Positions 1 to 8,638 of a stretch of 64,000 nucleotides of DNA are shown one piece after another (the stretch's first letter is position 1; every line of letters starts with the position of its first letter). A program made the translations under genes and the position numbers. Under the pieces are notes generated by a model, which saw nothing but the letters and a program-made list of their open reading frames with translations, was not told the DNA's origin and made no database searches. The stretch spans positions 1 to 64,000 of the forward strand of contig CAZFGK010000013.1 of NCBI GenBank assembly GCA_964518635.1, given 5' to 3'. This DNA comes from CAZFGK01 sp964518635. GTDB taxonomy: Bacteria; Zixibacteria; MSB-5A5; GN15; FEB-12.

Positions 1-52
1 TCGTTCCGATATTCACGTGGGGCTTCGTACGATCAAATTTCTGCTTTGCCAT
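1..52 (-). CDS. tuf: Elongation factor Tu, N-terminal fragment cut by the window edge
   Basis: The reverse strand from the ATG at 52 reads MAKQKFDRTKPHVNIGT, which is the conserved N-terminus of EF-Tu, just before the GTP-binding loop. The rest of the gene lies outside the window. EF-Tu brings aminoacyl-tRNA to the ribosome. A tRNA-Thr gene directly upstream on the same strand matches the common bacterial tRNA-tuf arrangement, so tuf is probably in the same transcript. Only 17 codons are visible, but the match is distinctive. Confidence 0.93.
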   Translation of the reverse strand, partial: MAKQKFDRTKPHVNIGT

Positions 53-183
53 GACGCGCGTATCCTCCGTCGCACTGCGGTCGATCACCTGATACAGATG
101 TGATCGCCTTCAACTTTGTGTTTCAGTATCTGTTACTATCCGTCTGATTTTCGAATGATCAAGAGGACGATCTGACCAAAAAA

Positions 184-256
184 AGCCCGGAACCAGGATT
201 GAACTGGCGACCTCGTCCTTACCAAGGACGTGCTCTACCAACTGAGCTATCCGGGC
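184..256 (-). tRNA. tRNA-Thr (anticodon GGT)
   Basis: The reverse strand folds into a cloverleaf: acceptor GCCCGGA pairs with TCCGGGC, and the anticodon stem CGTCC/GGACG encloses loop TTGGTAA with anticodon GGT, reading ACC and ACU. The T-loop GTTCAATC is canonical. It is 73 nt long and the 3' CCA is not encoded. It sits just ahead of tuf. Confidence 0.95.
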
Positions 257-430
257 GCAGTGGTCGTCATGTCGTCATCTTGATCCGCGGAAAATGGCAG
301 ACCCTGCCACAGGGCAGACGTTTAAAATACATGGCGAGATTCTAAAGTCAAGCCCCACAACAGAAACGGAAGAATCGTCCGAAGCACTTGCGGCAAGGTC
401 GATCTAACCTGTTGTGCTGCAATAGGCGAA

Positions 431-856
431 CTAGTTTGGGAACTTGGCGAGACTGTCGATCAGGGCCTGGATTGGGGGTTTGTCGGCGGGGGGAGCTTCA
501 GAAAGTGCCTGATTTGCCAAAATCACTGCAATGGCGCGGGCCTCCGGATTTGAACCGTCGGAGGCTTGAAAAAGTACAGAAGCAGCGAGTCGAAGGTCGG
601 ACGCATCCTCAATGAGTGCCTGTGCCATCATGGCGTAGACCGCCTGGCGATTGTTAGCAAGTCCACCGCGACGCTCGTACGGCGTGCGATTTGTGTCGGC
701 GATAATTCCCTTCACTTGCTCATTGAGTGAGATCAATTGTGCAGTAACCGGGCGGTCACGACGAGAGACTTGTGGCGGTCGATGTTCGATGCAACCGCTA
801 CAAAGTATCGCAACGGCTAGGAGAAGGAAATTCGACAGAAAATAGTTTTGGAACAT
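431..856 (-). CDS. Small lipoprotein of unknown function
   Basis: The product from the ATG at 856 is 141 aa and begins with a hydrophobic signal segment ending in a lipobox (AILCSGC, Cys at about residue 21), so it is predicted to be lipidated and membrane-anchored. An open frame continues upstream to 916, but that would bury the signal peptide. The mature part is helical-looking and rich in Ala, Arg and Gln, with no family I recognise. The gene lies between tRNA-Gly and tRNA-Thr on the same strand, so it probably shares their transcript, an odd position for a protein gene. Function unknown. Confidence 0.6.
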   Translation of the reverse strand: MFQNYFLSNFLLLAVAILCSGCIEHRPPQVSRRDRPVTAQLISLNEQVKGIIADTNRTPYERRGGLANNRQAVYAMMAQALIEDASDLRLAASVLFQASDGSNPEARAIAVILANQALSEAPPADKPPIQALIDSLAKFPN

Positions 857-984
857 TCTGCTCACTTTGAATGAATAGAGCTCGGGCTTTCGAATATCAA
901 ATAAAAGGCACAGCATTGCGAACTTTCAACGTAGATCGACCTTCGCAATGATACTCCCCCTGCAGCCCTACATCGTATTTTTTC

Positions 985-1166
985 CCTTTGTAGCCCGACC
1001 CCGTGGGTCGGGTTCATGGGCTTCTTTTCTTGTTATGCGGAGCTTGTCGAAGCATGACTTCACAGGACTTCTCCGAAAGTCACCCTTCGACAGGCTCAGG
1101 GTGACAAGACAAGATCAGGATGACAATTTCAATATTATGTAGCCCTACCCCGTGGGTCGGGTTCTT
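985..1166. repeat. Hairpin-rich intergenic repeat (REP/MITE-like)
   Basis: Two near-identical copies of a short hairpin unit (CCCGACCC-CGT-GGGTCGGG type) lie at about 992-1014 and 1141-1163. Between them is a larger imperfect inverted repeat whose 21-nt arms, at 1040-1060 and 1077-1097, differ at three positions and enclose a 16-nt loop. The inner arms contain TTCGACAGGCTCAGGGTGAC, a string I recall seeing as a dispersed intergenic repeat in several uncultured bacterial genomes. No gene is visible here. Confidence 0.6.
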
Positions 1167-1200
1167 CAATCTCGACTTTGTTTGATGAGGAAAATCAAAA

Positions 1201-1273
1201 AGTGGGAGACGGGATTCGAACCCGCGACCAACAGCTTGGAAGGCTGTGACTCTACCAACTGAGTTACTCCCAC
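1201..1273 (-). tRNA. tRNA-Gly (anticodon TCC)
   Basis: The reverse strand forms a cloverleaf with acceptor GTGGGAG pairing with CTCCCAC, anticodon stem ACAGC/GCTGT, loop CTTCCAA (anticodon TCC, reading GGA and GGG) and T-arm GCGGGTTCGAATCCCGT. It is 73 nt with no encoded CCA. With tRNA-Thr and tuf it resembles the glyT-thrT-tufB order of enterobacteria, but with an inserted protein gene and repeat. Confidence 0.95.
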
Positions 1274-1418
1274 GGCAGACTGATCATAGGATCAGGAATT
1301 TGTGGTGAGTTGGCAAGTGGGGGATGAAATCTCTTGAGATCAGAAGTTGTTGGACGATCAATCAGGAAATTGAAGCATAGGAGACCCAATAACTCACGTA
1401 CTATATTGCAAATCGATA

Positions 1419-2129
1419 ATGCCACTCTACGCCGCTACTCAACTCTGCCGATTCTATACTCGTGGGCCACAGGTCATTCGTGCGGTCGATCAGGTCGATC
1501 TCACTATCGAACAGGGGGAATTTCTCGCAATCGTTGGATCATCCGGCTCGGGAAAGTCAACGCTTCTCAATCTCCTCTCCTGCCTTGATACCGCCACATC
1601 TGGTAGCATCACATTCCAAGGTGAGCCATTCTCCTCATGGTCAAGACCTCAAGCAGCGGCATATCGCGCGAAACACATTGGTATGGTCTTTCAGGCCTTC
1701 AATCTGATCCAGCATCGCACGGCGCTTGAAAATGTCGAGCTTGCCCTTCAGTTCACCACAACGCCACGAGATAAGCGACGAAGTCTATCCACCGAGATGC
1801 TTGATCGTCTCGGATTAGGAAATCGAATCGAACATCGCCCCGCTGATCTTTCTGGTGGAGAGCAGCAGCGTGTTGCCCTTGCACGAGCATTAGTCAAGAG
1901 CCCGAAGGTTTTGTTCGCCGATGAGCCGACAGGAAGTCTTGATGAGGAAAACTCTACGCAGATCATGCAGTTGCTCTCGGAACTGAACCAGAGCGGTCTC
2001 ACCATTATCATGGTCACTCATAATCTTGCGCTCGCATCTCGCCACGCCAGCACCGTGATCACTATGCGCTATGGGAAAATTATCGATCAGTATCGTCAAT
2101 CCTCTCAAACTGAAACTGAGAGTGCATGA
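1419..2129 (+). CDS. ABC transporter ATP-binding protein, LolD/MacB type
   Basis: This 236-aa ATPase carries Walker A GSSGSGKST (40-48), a Q-loop Gln at about 92, signature LSGGEQQ (144-150), Walker B LFADE (165-169) and an H-loop His at about 201. These are the hallmarks of the LolD/MacB/FtsE family that drives mechanotransmission exporters rather than classical pumps. The stop overlaps the start of the permease gene (ATGA), so the two are translationally coupled. No Shine-Dalgarno sequence is obvious ahead of the ATG. The substrate may be a lipoprotein, a peptide or a small toxic molecule, and cannot be read from the ATPase. Confidence 0.9.
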   Translation: MPLYAATQLCRFYTRGPQVIRAVDQVDLTIEQGEFLAIVGSSGSGKSTLLNLLSCLDTATSGSITFQGEPFSSWSRPQAAAYRAKHIGMVFQAFNLIQHRTALENVELALQFTTTPRDKRRSLSTEMLDRLGLGNRIEHRPADLSGGEQQRVALARALVKSPKVLFADEPTGSLDEENSTQIMQLLSELNQSGLTIIMVTHNLALASRHASTVITMRYGKIIDQYRQSSQTETESA

Positions 2130-3589
2130 CACTTCCCGATCTGATCTCGACCTCATTCGGTAATCTGGCTCGCATGAGACTGCGAGCGACACTCACGATT
2201 GCCGGAGTGGTAATTGCCGTCGGGACATTTGTTGCGATGCTCTCTTTTGGGGCCGGTAATCAGTTATATGTCAGTGAGCAATTCGAAAAATTAGGACTCC
2301 TCCATACGATGCAGGCATTCCCTCTCTCTTCGAGAGAAGCAGCTGATTCTGTGAAAGTTCGTTCGCTGGATGACTCGGCTATTGCCGAGCTGCAGAAGAT
2401 TCCCGGGGTTCGGCTGGTCTTTCCTTTCGATGCGATGACGACTAGTGTTTCATTTCGTGATACGACCATCAGTATACGCACACAGGCAGTCTCACTGGAT
2501 GTCCTTCAAACCAAGTGGTTCGCGCTGTTGTCTGCAGGGGAAAAATTCACGAGTGACGCCGCCAAAAAGGGGCTGGTGACATCACGATTCCTTCGTGAAT
2601 TCGATGTTAAAGACCCGGATTCAGTCATTGGAAAGCAGATCGTCCTGACTGTTCAGCGGTCCTCCCTCGACAGTGGCATTGCGCAGCTCTTTCCGCCGGA
2701 TCGGGAGTATTTGCGAGAGAGAATCAAAGAGATAACCATCGACTCTTTTCGTCAGAGAGACTATCTCACCAGACTTCTCAAGACAGAAGCGAATCGCACA
2801 GTAGCCAAATTTCTTGAAGGATTCACGCAACACCGCGAGACAGTCCGGGAAACATTGACCGTCTGCGGGGTGCTTCGCGCGGGTGGCCCACAGGAACGTG
2901 TGCTCTCTCCATTATTTATACCAGTTGCGACATCGGAAAAGCTCTCATCAGGTTTCTCATTCGATGATCCGTCTGCTCTTTTTGCAACCTTACAATCGGG
3001 GAATCTCTTTCCTGTTGAGGGAACGGGTAACGGCAAGAATTTTTCGAAAGTCACTCTTGATGTAGAACCGACGGCGGATCAAAAGATGATTGGCGACTCG
3101 ATCAAAGCGCTCGGTTTTCGATCATTCAGTTTCGCCGAGCAGTTTGAAGAGATCAAGAAGTTTTTTATCTATTTTGATCTGGGGCTGGCGATTGTCGGAT
3201 TGATTGCGCTGGTGACTGCGTCGCTGGGAATTATTAATACTCTTGTCATGTCGGTACTCGAACGTCGCCGAGAGATCGGAGTCATGAAATCGATTGGGGC
3301 AGACGAGCGAGATATCAGAAACTTATTTCTGACCGAATCGGGCATCATCGGTTTTGTCGGCTCTCTTTTAGGGATAGCCCTGGGCTGGGGAGTCAGCCGA
3401 GTCATATCATTTGTAGCGCAGACTTTTATGCAGAGCGAGGGGATCGACCCATTGGAACTATTCGCGCTTCCCTACTGGCTTGTATTTGCTGCAATTGCAT
3501 TGGGTACATCAGTCAGTCTTCTCGCAGGACTTTATCCCGCAGCACGCGCAGCACGTGTCGATCCGGTTGAAGCCCTGCGCGGCGACTAA
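2126..3589 (+). CDS. ABC transporter permease, MacB/FtsX family
   Basis: This 487-aa protein has the MacB/FtsX architecture: one N-terminal transmembrane helix (about 15-40), a long periplasmic domain (about 45-345) and three C-terminal helices, with the conserved stretches MSVLERRREIGVMKSIGA and YPAARAARVDPVEALRGD at the end. It pairs with the overlapping upstream ATPase to form a full exporter. The periplasmic domain, with several charged helical segments, is larger than in many MacB-like permeases. No membrane-fusion (MacA-like) partner or TolC is seen nearby, so it may act alone like LolCDE-type or bacitracin-type systems. Specificity unknown. Confidence 0.88.
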   Translation: MTLPDLISTSFGNLARMRLRATLTIAGVVIAVGTFVAMLSFGAGNQLYVSEQFEKLGLLHTMQAFPLSSREAADSVKVRSLDDSAIAELQKIPGVRLVFPFDAMTTSVSFRDTTISIRTQAVSLDVLQTKWFALLSAGEKFTSDAAKKGLVTSRFLREFDVKDPDSVIGKQIVLTVQRSSLDSGIAQLFPPDREYLRERIKEITIDSFRQRDYLTRLLKTEANRTVAKFLEGFTQHRETVRETLTVCGVLRAGGPQERVLSPLFIPVATSEKLSSGFSFDDPSALFATLQSGNLFPVEGTGNGKNFSKVTLDVEPTADQKMIGDSIKALGFRSFSFAEQFEEIKKFFIYFDLGLAIVGLIALVTASLGIINTLVMSVLERRREIGVMKSIGADERDIRNLFLTESGIIGFVGSLLGIALGWGVSRVISFVAQTFMQSEGIDPLELFALPYWLVFAAIALGTSVSLLAGLYPAARAARVDPVEALRGD

Positions 3590-3616
3590 TCTGCTGACAA
3601 GGAAGCTCTAACAGAT

Positions 3617-4636
3617 TTATTTGAACAACTTAGGATTTCTCGCAAGAACTTCTTCTGGAACAGTCCATACTTCGGCTGTCTGATCAAGACTCCCCACAAA
3701 TGCCCATTTCCCACGTATTGACTTACCCGAAATTTCATGAACACTGGTGTAGGCATTCTCCGGTCCGCCCATCATTGCGACCAGAAGAGAATCACTGCCA
3801 GACTCTGTCACCGGTGTCAGAAAACCAAACCCCCAGTAATTATTTTTCGGATTCGAATCGAAGAGAATGTCTATCACGAGGTTTGATTCGCGATAGGACG
3901 TAGCAAAGCCCCCCATGCTCGTGAATCCACTGGCAGAGAGTTCATGCTCTCCGTTTCGCTTCAGTTCGCGCAGTGAAAAAAGTCCACTGTCTCCAGTTAC
4001 ACTCCAGCCAGTCTTACTGGTAGAGAATGTCCCCCAGGTTCCATCTGCCCAGAAATAGTAGCCGAAACTCTGAGCAGTGGTGTCGAGCAAGTCATACCAG
4101 GGAGTTTTCCCTTTCCACTTCGCTCTGATCTCTGGATGAGATGATTCTACAGGAGTGGCTTGCCACGCCTCGGCGAGCTTTTTCTGTTCCTGCTCTGGAA
4201 GTCGTAGTTCGCCAAGCAAAACTATGTAATAGTTGTCCCGATCTTCTGTGTCGCTGCAGCGTCCGGTATAAAGTCTCGAACCGTCAAAGATCGATATTCC
4301 GCTCCCCTGGTACTCCCCTTGTTGCACCAGAATCTTGTAGAACTGGAGTTCTTTCCCCCGTGCCGTGGTCACGGACTTCCATTTGGTGAGTTCCACTTTT
4401 CCGGTCTGACCGGACATGCCGGACTTTCCATACATGCCTGCTTCCTGAAACTGGTAGCTTCCAGAGAGATCTGCGCCATTACAGCCCGGGAAGAAGTCTT
4501 CAATATCTTTTGCCTGGGATGTCATTGAAAACAGTATCAGAGCAATCGCAAAAAAAACTGCCGAGGATGATATCTGAAGATATTGCAGGTTGCTACTGTT
4601 GGTAGCAAACCTGCTCGTGGTAGTATGCTGTTTCAT
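3617..4636 (-). CDS. Secreted protein of unknown function
   Basis: From the ATG at 4636 the product is 339 aa with an export signal (MKQHTTTS..., hydrophobic core SSSAVFFAIALILFSM, cleavage near SQA-KD). The open frame extends upstream to 4783, but that would overlap the neighbour and bury the signal. The mature protein is rich in Gly, Ser, Trp and aromatic residues in a beta-strand-like alternation, has Cys at FFPGCNGADL and GRCSDTED, and shows no catalytic motif I recognise. It is transcribed toward the ABC exporter and just downstream of another secreted protein on its own strand. Function unknown. Confidence 0.65.
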   Translation of the reverse strand: MKQHTTTSRFATNSSNLQYLQISSSAVFFAIALILFSMTSQAKDIEDFFPGCNGADLSGSYQFQEAGMYGKSGMSGQTGKVELTKWKSVTTARGKELQFYKILVQQGEYQGSGISIFDGSRLYTGRCSDTEDRDNYYIVLLGELRLPEQEQKKLAEAWQATPVESSHPEIRAKWKGKTPWYDLLDTTAQSFGYYFWADGTWGTFSTSKTGWSVTGDSGLFSLRELKRNGEHELSASGFTSMGGFATSYRESNLVIDILFDSNPKNNYWGFGFLTPVTESGSDSLLVAMMGGPENAYTSVHEISGKSIRGKWAFVGSLDQTAEVWTVPEEVLARNPKLFK

Positions 4637-4737
4637 GGTAGGGTGGACGAATGTAGACGCACACCCCGTGCTGTCAACTGATTTGGGTTCACCGAGAGGG
4701 GAACACGGAAACGAACGAGTAAGAGGCGCGAGAATAC

Positions 4738-5625
4738 TTACATCTTCGGCACCGCGATCATGACATCGACATCTATCTTCCACTCCCCCTTATACACTTT
4801 CCAGACCCGAACGTAGTGACCATTGAATTCGTTCGATGCTGCCTCATCAGCAATTGTGATATCGGCCGTGCCATAAGCGACTGCAAATTCCCCACTTGCG
4901 GCGGCTTTGGTCTCCACGACCTGAAATTTCACTTTGGGAGAGCGGGCGAGAACCGATTTCATTCCTTCTACTGGACCGAATGCCGGGCGCATCCTCGGGC
5001 GATTAATCTGACAGAGCTCTCCAAGATATTTTTCGAATACTCCCAGCCCCTTTTCATTCTGTTCGGCTACAAACTTTGCTTCCATATCGGCAATCGAGAG
5101 CACAGGCGACTTCGATGGGTGCGCATACGATTCATGCCGCGCAAAGTGCTCGACGGTGTCAGCGGGATCAGCCGGAGTGCCCAACCCCATATCGACCCAG
5201 TTTTTCCAGATTCCCTTCTCCTTTTTCCAGACGGAAAAGAAATAGCCATGATGTGACGTAGCCGTATCGGTCCGGTCAGCTTTGTACACGTACGGCCCGG
5301 TGGTATAGCCCAGATCACCTGATTGTGCGACATCGGCGTAGAGTGGTTCCCAGTCGAGCCAGTCTCTCTCTTCAGGTTTCGGATCCGGCACTGCCTGCCA
5401 GTGTGCGATGGCATTGACACGCTCGCCAGAACCTGGAAAAATCATTCCATCGGTTGCGAAGGCACTAATGAAGGCGTTCCTGGTGTTTGTTTCGCGTGAG
5501 ATCTTGGCAAAGTCCTGTTCAGCTTTGATAAGAGTTTCGAGATTTCTGCTTCTTGAATCTGCTTCTTTGGAGGTCGATGCTGAAGTCATGACGATTGCGA
5601 AGAGGATTCCGATAAGTGGACGCAT
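4738..5625 (-). CDS. Secreted protein with two SnoaL/DUF4440-like domains
   Basis: The 295-aa product starts with a signal peptide (MRPLIGILFAIVMTSASTS). The mature part seems to contain two copies of a nuclear-transport-factor-2 / SnoaL fold. Each opens with a helix such as LETLIKAEQDFAKISRE or IADMEAKFVAEQNEKGL and ends in strands with G.Y..VWK..KG.WK.. (about 125-145 and 270-290). That C-terminal signature is typical of DUF4440 proteins, which include ketosteroid-isomerase-like enzymes and many binding proteins. Substrate unknown. It may share a transcript with the secreted gene that follows on the same strand. Confidence 0.7.
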   Translation of the reverse strand: MRPLIGILFAIVMTSASTSKEADSRSRNLETLIKAEQDFAKISRETNTRNAFISAFATDGMIFPGSGERVNAIAHWQAVPDPKPEERDWLDWEPLYADVAQSGDLGYTTGPYVYKADRTDTATSHHGYFFSVWKKEKGIWKNWVDMGLGTPADPADTVEHFARHESYAHPSKSPVLSIADMEAKFVAEQNEKGLGVFEKYLGELCQINRPRMRPAFGPVEGMKSVLARSPKVKFQVVETKAAASGEFAVAYGTADITIADEAASNEFNGHYVRVWKVYKGEWKIDVDVMIAVPKM

Positions 5626-5730
5626 GATCTTTCTCCCGCAAGCTGTTTCATTCGTTATACGGCTAATTCCGAATCAGGAGACGAACGACAATCGTTCTTG
5701 TGCAGTTGCATGCAGCGAATGGAATCTACT

Positions 5731-6600
5731 TCATCCCCGCGGCGGGATTGACCAATTGAGCTTGCGCCTGAGGATATCGTAAAACGAAGAGGGGGCAATG
5801 CTTACCAGTTTGGCTCGATGTGACGAACGAGAGATTGAGACCAACTCCCCTTCTTCAAGCGTCTCCATCACCTGACCGTCGATAGTAACCACTGCCTTTC
5901 GACCGGTAGTAATCACTCGACAGGTGAGCCGAGTATCAGGAGGGAAGATAATCGGACGCATGGTAAGTGAAAAAGGAGAGATCGGCGTTGCGATGATGGC
6001 ATCGATATCGGGATGCACGATCGGCCCTCCGGCTGCGAGGTTGTAAGCAGTCGATCCAGTGGGGGTCGAGAGAATCAGTCCATCGGCGGTGAGTGCTGCG
6101 ACTTCGCTACCATTCGCGTAGAGGGCAATCGAAATCACGCGGCTGACATCACCATGATGGATGACCACATCATTGAGTCCGCTCGGCATCACCAGTGCAG
6201 GTTCGCTGGAATGACGCTGAATCGAGGTGCTTAGCATCATTCTCTCGGTGAGACCATAGTCGCCGCTTTCGACTGCTTCCATTGCAGAAAGCCAGTCAAC
6301 TCCGGGGACGGGAGTGAGAAAACCGAGACTCCCCAAATTAATGCCGACTACAGGAATGTCGACCTCAGAAGCTGAACGAACAGCCGAAAGGAGTGTTCCA
6401 TCTCCTCCCATCGAGACAATAATATCAGTGTTCTGCTGTGCCTCACCGGGAAGCACCGTGCGAGAGTCGTGGGTGAGTTGATTGAGAAGTTCGGTTGAGG
6501 CAACAACCTGATGCTTACGCTCAGCGCACCAGGAAAGGAAGGCCTCGACGGTCCCTTTTGCGTGCGGCCGCTTGAGATTTGCGATCAATCCGATACGCAT
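5731..6600 (-). CDS. nadK: NAD kinase
   Basis: This 289-aa enzyme phosphorylates NAD to NADP. It shows the diagnostic GGDGT motif (65-69), the second conserved block DGLILSTPTGSTAYNLAAGGP (about 176-196) and the family's usual length and N-terminus (MRIGLIANLKRP). It follows dxs by about 21 bases on the same strand, so it is probably cotranscribed with the isoprenoid genes, whose reductive steps need NADPH. Confidence 0.96.
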   Translation of the reverse strand: MRIGLIANLKRPHAKGTVEAFLSWCAERKHQVVASTELLNQLTHDSRTVLPGEAQQNTDIIVSMGGDGTLLSAVRSASEVDIPVVGINLGSLGFLTPVPGVDWLSAMEAVESGDYGLTERMMLSTSIQRHSSEPALVMPSGLNDVVIHHGDVSRVISIALYANGSEVAALTADGLILSTPTGSTAYNLAAGGPIVHPDIDAIIATPISPFSLTMRPIIFPPDTRLTCRVITTGRKAVVTIDGQVMETLEEGELVSISRSSHRAKLVSIAPSSFYDILRRKLNWSIPPRG

Positions 6601-6621
6601 GATTGTTATCGATGACGAGGG

Positions 6622-8583
6622 CTACGCGCTCTGCTTGCGTGAGTCTCGGTTGCGAAGGACCAGCCGGGACCAGATGGTGTCACGCTTTGGCTGATCGTTA
6701 TCAGACGAGATCTCTGCTGCCAGAAATGTTCGAATCTCACGAGCAATTATGGCTGGAGTCAGGCCAAGCTCAAGCATCAGTTCTTCACGATCACCGTGAG
6801 TGACAAATGCATCCGGAATGGCAAACAGTTTGAATCGTCCGATGTAACCCGCACTAAGGAGATGATCGGCGATCCCCTGTCCAAATCCGCCGCGTCGCTG
6901 CCCCTCTTCGGCAGTGAAGATCACCGAAGCATGGCGAGTGATGTTATCAAGCATCTCCCGATCGAACGGTTTCAAAAAACGAGCATTTACCACACCGAGT
7001 GAGATTCCTTCGGTCGCCAATATTGCCGCGGTCTCATTGGCAATTGCTACCATGGTTCCGGTGGCAAGCATGACGCTATCGGATGGCTCGGTGATCCACT
7101 CCCATTTCCCCCACTCAATCGGCTGCACTTCAGCGGTCATCGGCACAGGGGAATTGTCGCGGGGATAGCGAATAGCAGTGATACCCGGCAGATTCTGATC
7201 CGCGGTGTGATGCAACATCGAACGGAATTCATTCCCGTCCTTCGGCGCAGCAAGGGTCAGATTCGGAATTGTCGATAGATACGCGATGTCGAAGACACCA
7301 TGATGCGTGGGGCCGTCATTCCCGACAACTCCCGCTCGATCCATGCAGATAGTCACCGGCAAATTTTGAATCCCCATGTCATGGATGAGCTGATCATAGG
7401 CACGTTGCAGGAAGGTCGAATAGATCGCGACATACGGTTTCACCCCTTCAGCAGCAAGTCCGGCGGCAAAGCAGGAGGCGTGCGCCTCGGCGATGCCGAC
7501 ATCGAAAAAGCGATCAGGAAATTTTTCGGCATATTCAACCAACCCAGTACCCGAAGACATCGCGGCGGTTACCGCCACGACCTGTTTGTTCTTTGATGCG
7601 AGTTCGACCATCGTGTCGCCGAATATTTTCGTATACGAAGGATTTCCCGCTGCCCCTTTTGCCATCGTACCGGTGACTTTGTCGAATTTCGAGACGCCAT
7701 GATATTTGAAAGCATCCCCTTCGGCTGGGGTGTACCCCTTCCCTTTCACCGTCGCAATGTGCAAAAGGATCGGTCCTTTGACATGGTTCAGATCTTCAAG
7801 GGTGCGAACAAGTGCAGGGATATCGTGCCCGTCGATGGGGCCAAAGTACTTGAAACCAAGCTCCGCGAAAAATTGCCCGGGAACGAGGAGTGATTTCAGT
7901 GAATTCTCCACGCGGACAATAGTCTCACGAATCCGATCACGCCGTTTGAATTTTCCGGTAAGCTCCCAGATTTCCGAACGAAGCTTGAGCATTCGTTCGT
8001 CGGTCATCAGCTTGGTGAGATAGGTCGAGAGTGAACCGACATTCTTAGAAATCGACCAGGTATTATCATTGAGAATCACCAGCATGTTTTTGCGCATCGA
8101 GCCGAGGTTGTTCATCGCCTCAAAGGCAAGCCCACCGGTCATTGAACCATCTCCGATGACAGCAACAACCTTGTGATCTTTCCCAGCGAGATCACGCGCA
8201 GTAGCAAATCCCAATGCAGCAGAGATTGAAGTCGAGGCATGCCCTGCCCCAAAATGATCGTACGGGGATTCTGTCCGCTTGCAATAACCAGCAAGCCCAT
8301 GATACTGACGGAGGGTATGCAGATGTTTGAGACGTCCGGTCAGGGCCTTGTGCCCATAGACCTGATGACTGACATCCCAGATTATTCTATCGGTTGGTGT
8401 ATTGAAAACATAGTGCAGAGCAATAGTCAGTTCGACAGTCCCCAAATTCGACGACAGATGTCCGCCAGTCTGGCAAACTGCTTCGATGATCTCCTGACGT
8501 AACTCAACAGCGACATCATTGAGTTGCGGTACGGTGAGTTTACGTAAATCAACCGGAGATTGAATCTGTTCTAAGTAACTCAA
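6622..8583 (-). CDS. dxs: 1-deoxy-D-xylulose-5-phosphate synthase
   Basis: Dxs condenses pyruvate and glyceraldehyde-3-phosphate, using thiamine diphosphate, in the first step of the MEP isoprenoid pathway. The 653-aa sequence has the TPP motif GDGSMTGG, the transketolase-like central block DRAGVVGNDGPTHHG and the C-terminal transketolase domain. The start appears to be TTG: an in-frame TGA lies five codons upstream with no ATG between, and the N-terminus MSYLEQIQSPVDLRKL aligns well with known Dxs starts. It lies directly after the prenyl synthase gene, so precursor and chain-elongation steps are encoded together. Confidence 0.97.
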   Translation of the reverse strand: MSYLEQIQSPVDLRKLTVPQLNDVAVELRQEIIEAVCQTGGHLSSNLGTVELTIALHYVFNTPTDRIIWDVSHQVYGHKALTGRLKHLHTLRQYHGLAGYCKRTESPYDHFGAGHASTSISAALGFATARDLAGKDHKVVAVIGDGSMTGGLAFEAMNNLGSMRKNMLVILNDNTWSISKNVGSLSTYLTKLMTDERMLKLRSEIWELTGKFKRRDRIRETIVRVENSLKSLLVPGQFFAELGFKYFGPIDGHDIPALVRTLEDLNHVKGPILLHIATVKGKGYTPAEGDAFKYHGVSKFDKVTGTMAKGAAGNPSYTKIFGDTMVELASKNKQVVAVTAAMSSGTGLVEYAEKFPDRFFDVGIAEAHASCFAAGLAAEGVKPYVAIYSTFLQRAYDQLIHDMGIQNLPVTICMDRAGVVGNDGPTHHGVFDIAYLSTIPNLTLAAPKDGNEFRSMLHHTADQNLPGITAIRYPRDNSPVPMTAEVQPIEWGKWEWITEPSDSVMLATGTMVAIANETAAILATEGISLGVVNARFLKPFDREMLDNITRHASVIFTAEEGQRRGGFGQGIADHLLSAGYIGRFKLFAIPDAFVTHGDREELMLELGLTPAIIAREIRTFLAAEISSDNDQPKRDTIWSRLVLRNRDSRKQSA

Positions 8584-8638
8584 TTCAGTTCGCTTTCAAA
8601 TCTGTTCATTGAATCGCTGATAATCCACCCAGCGTTTC

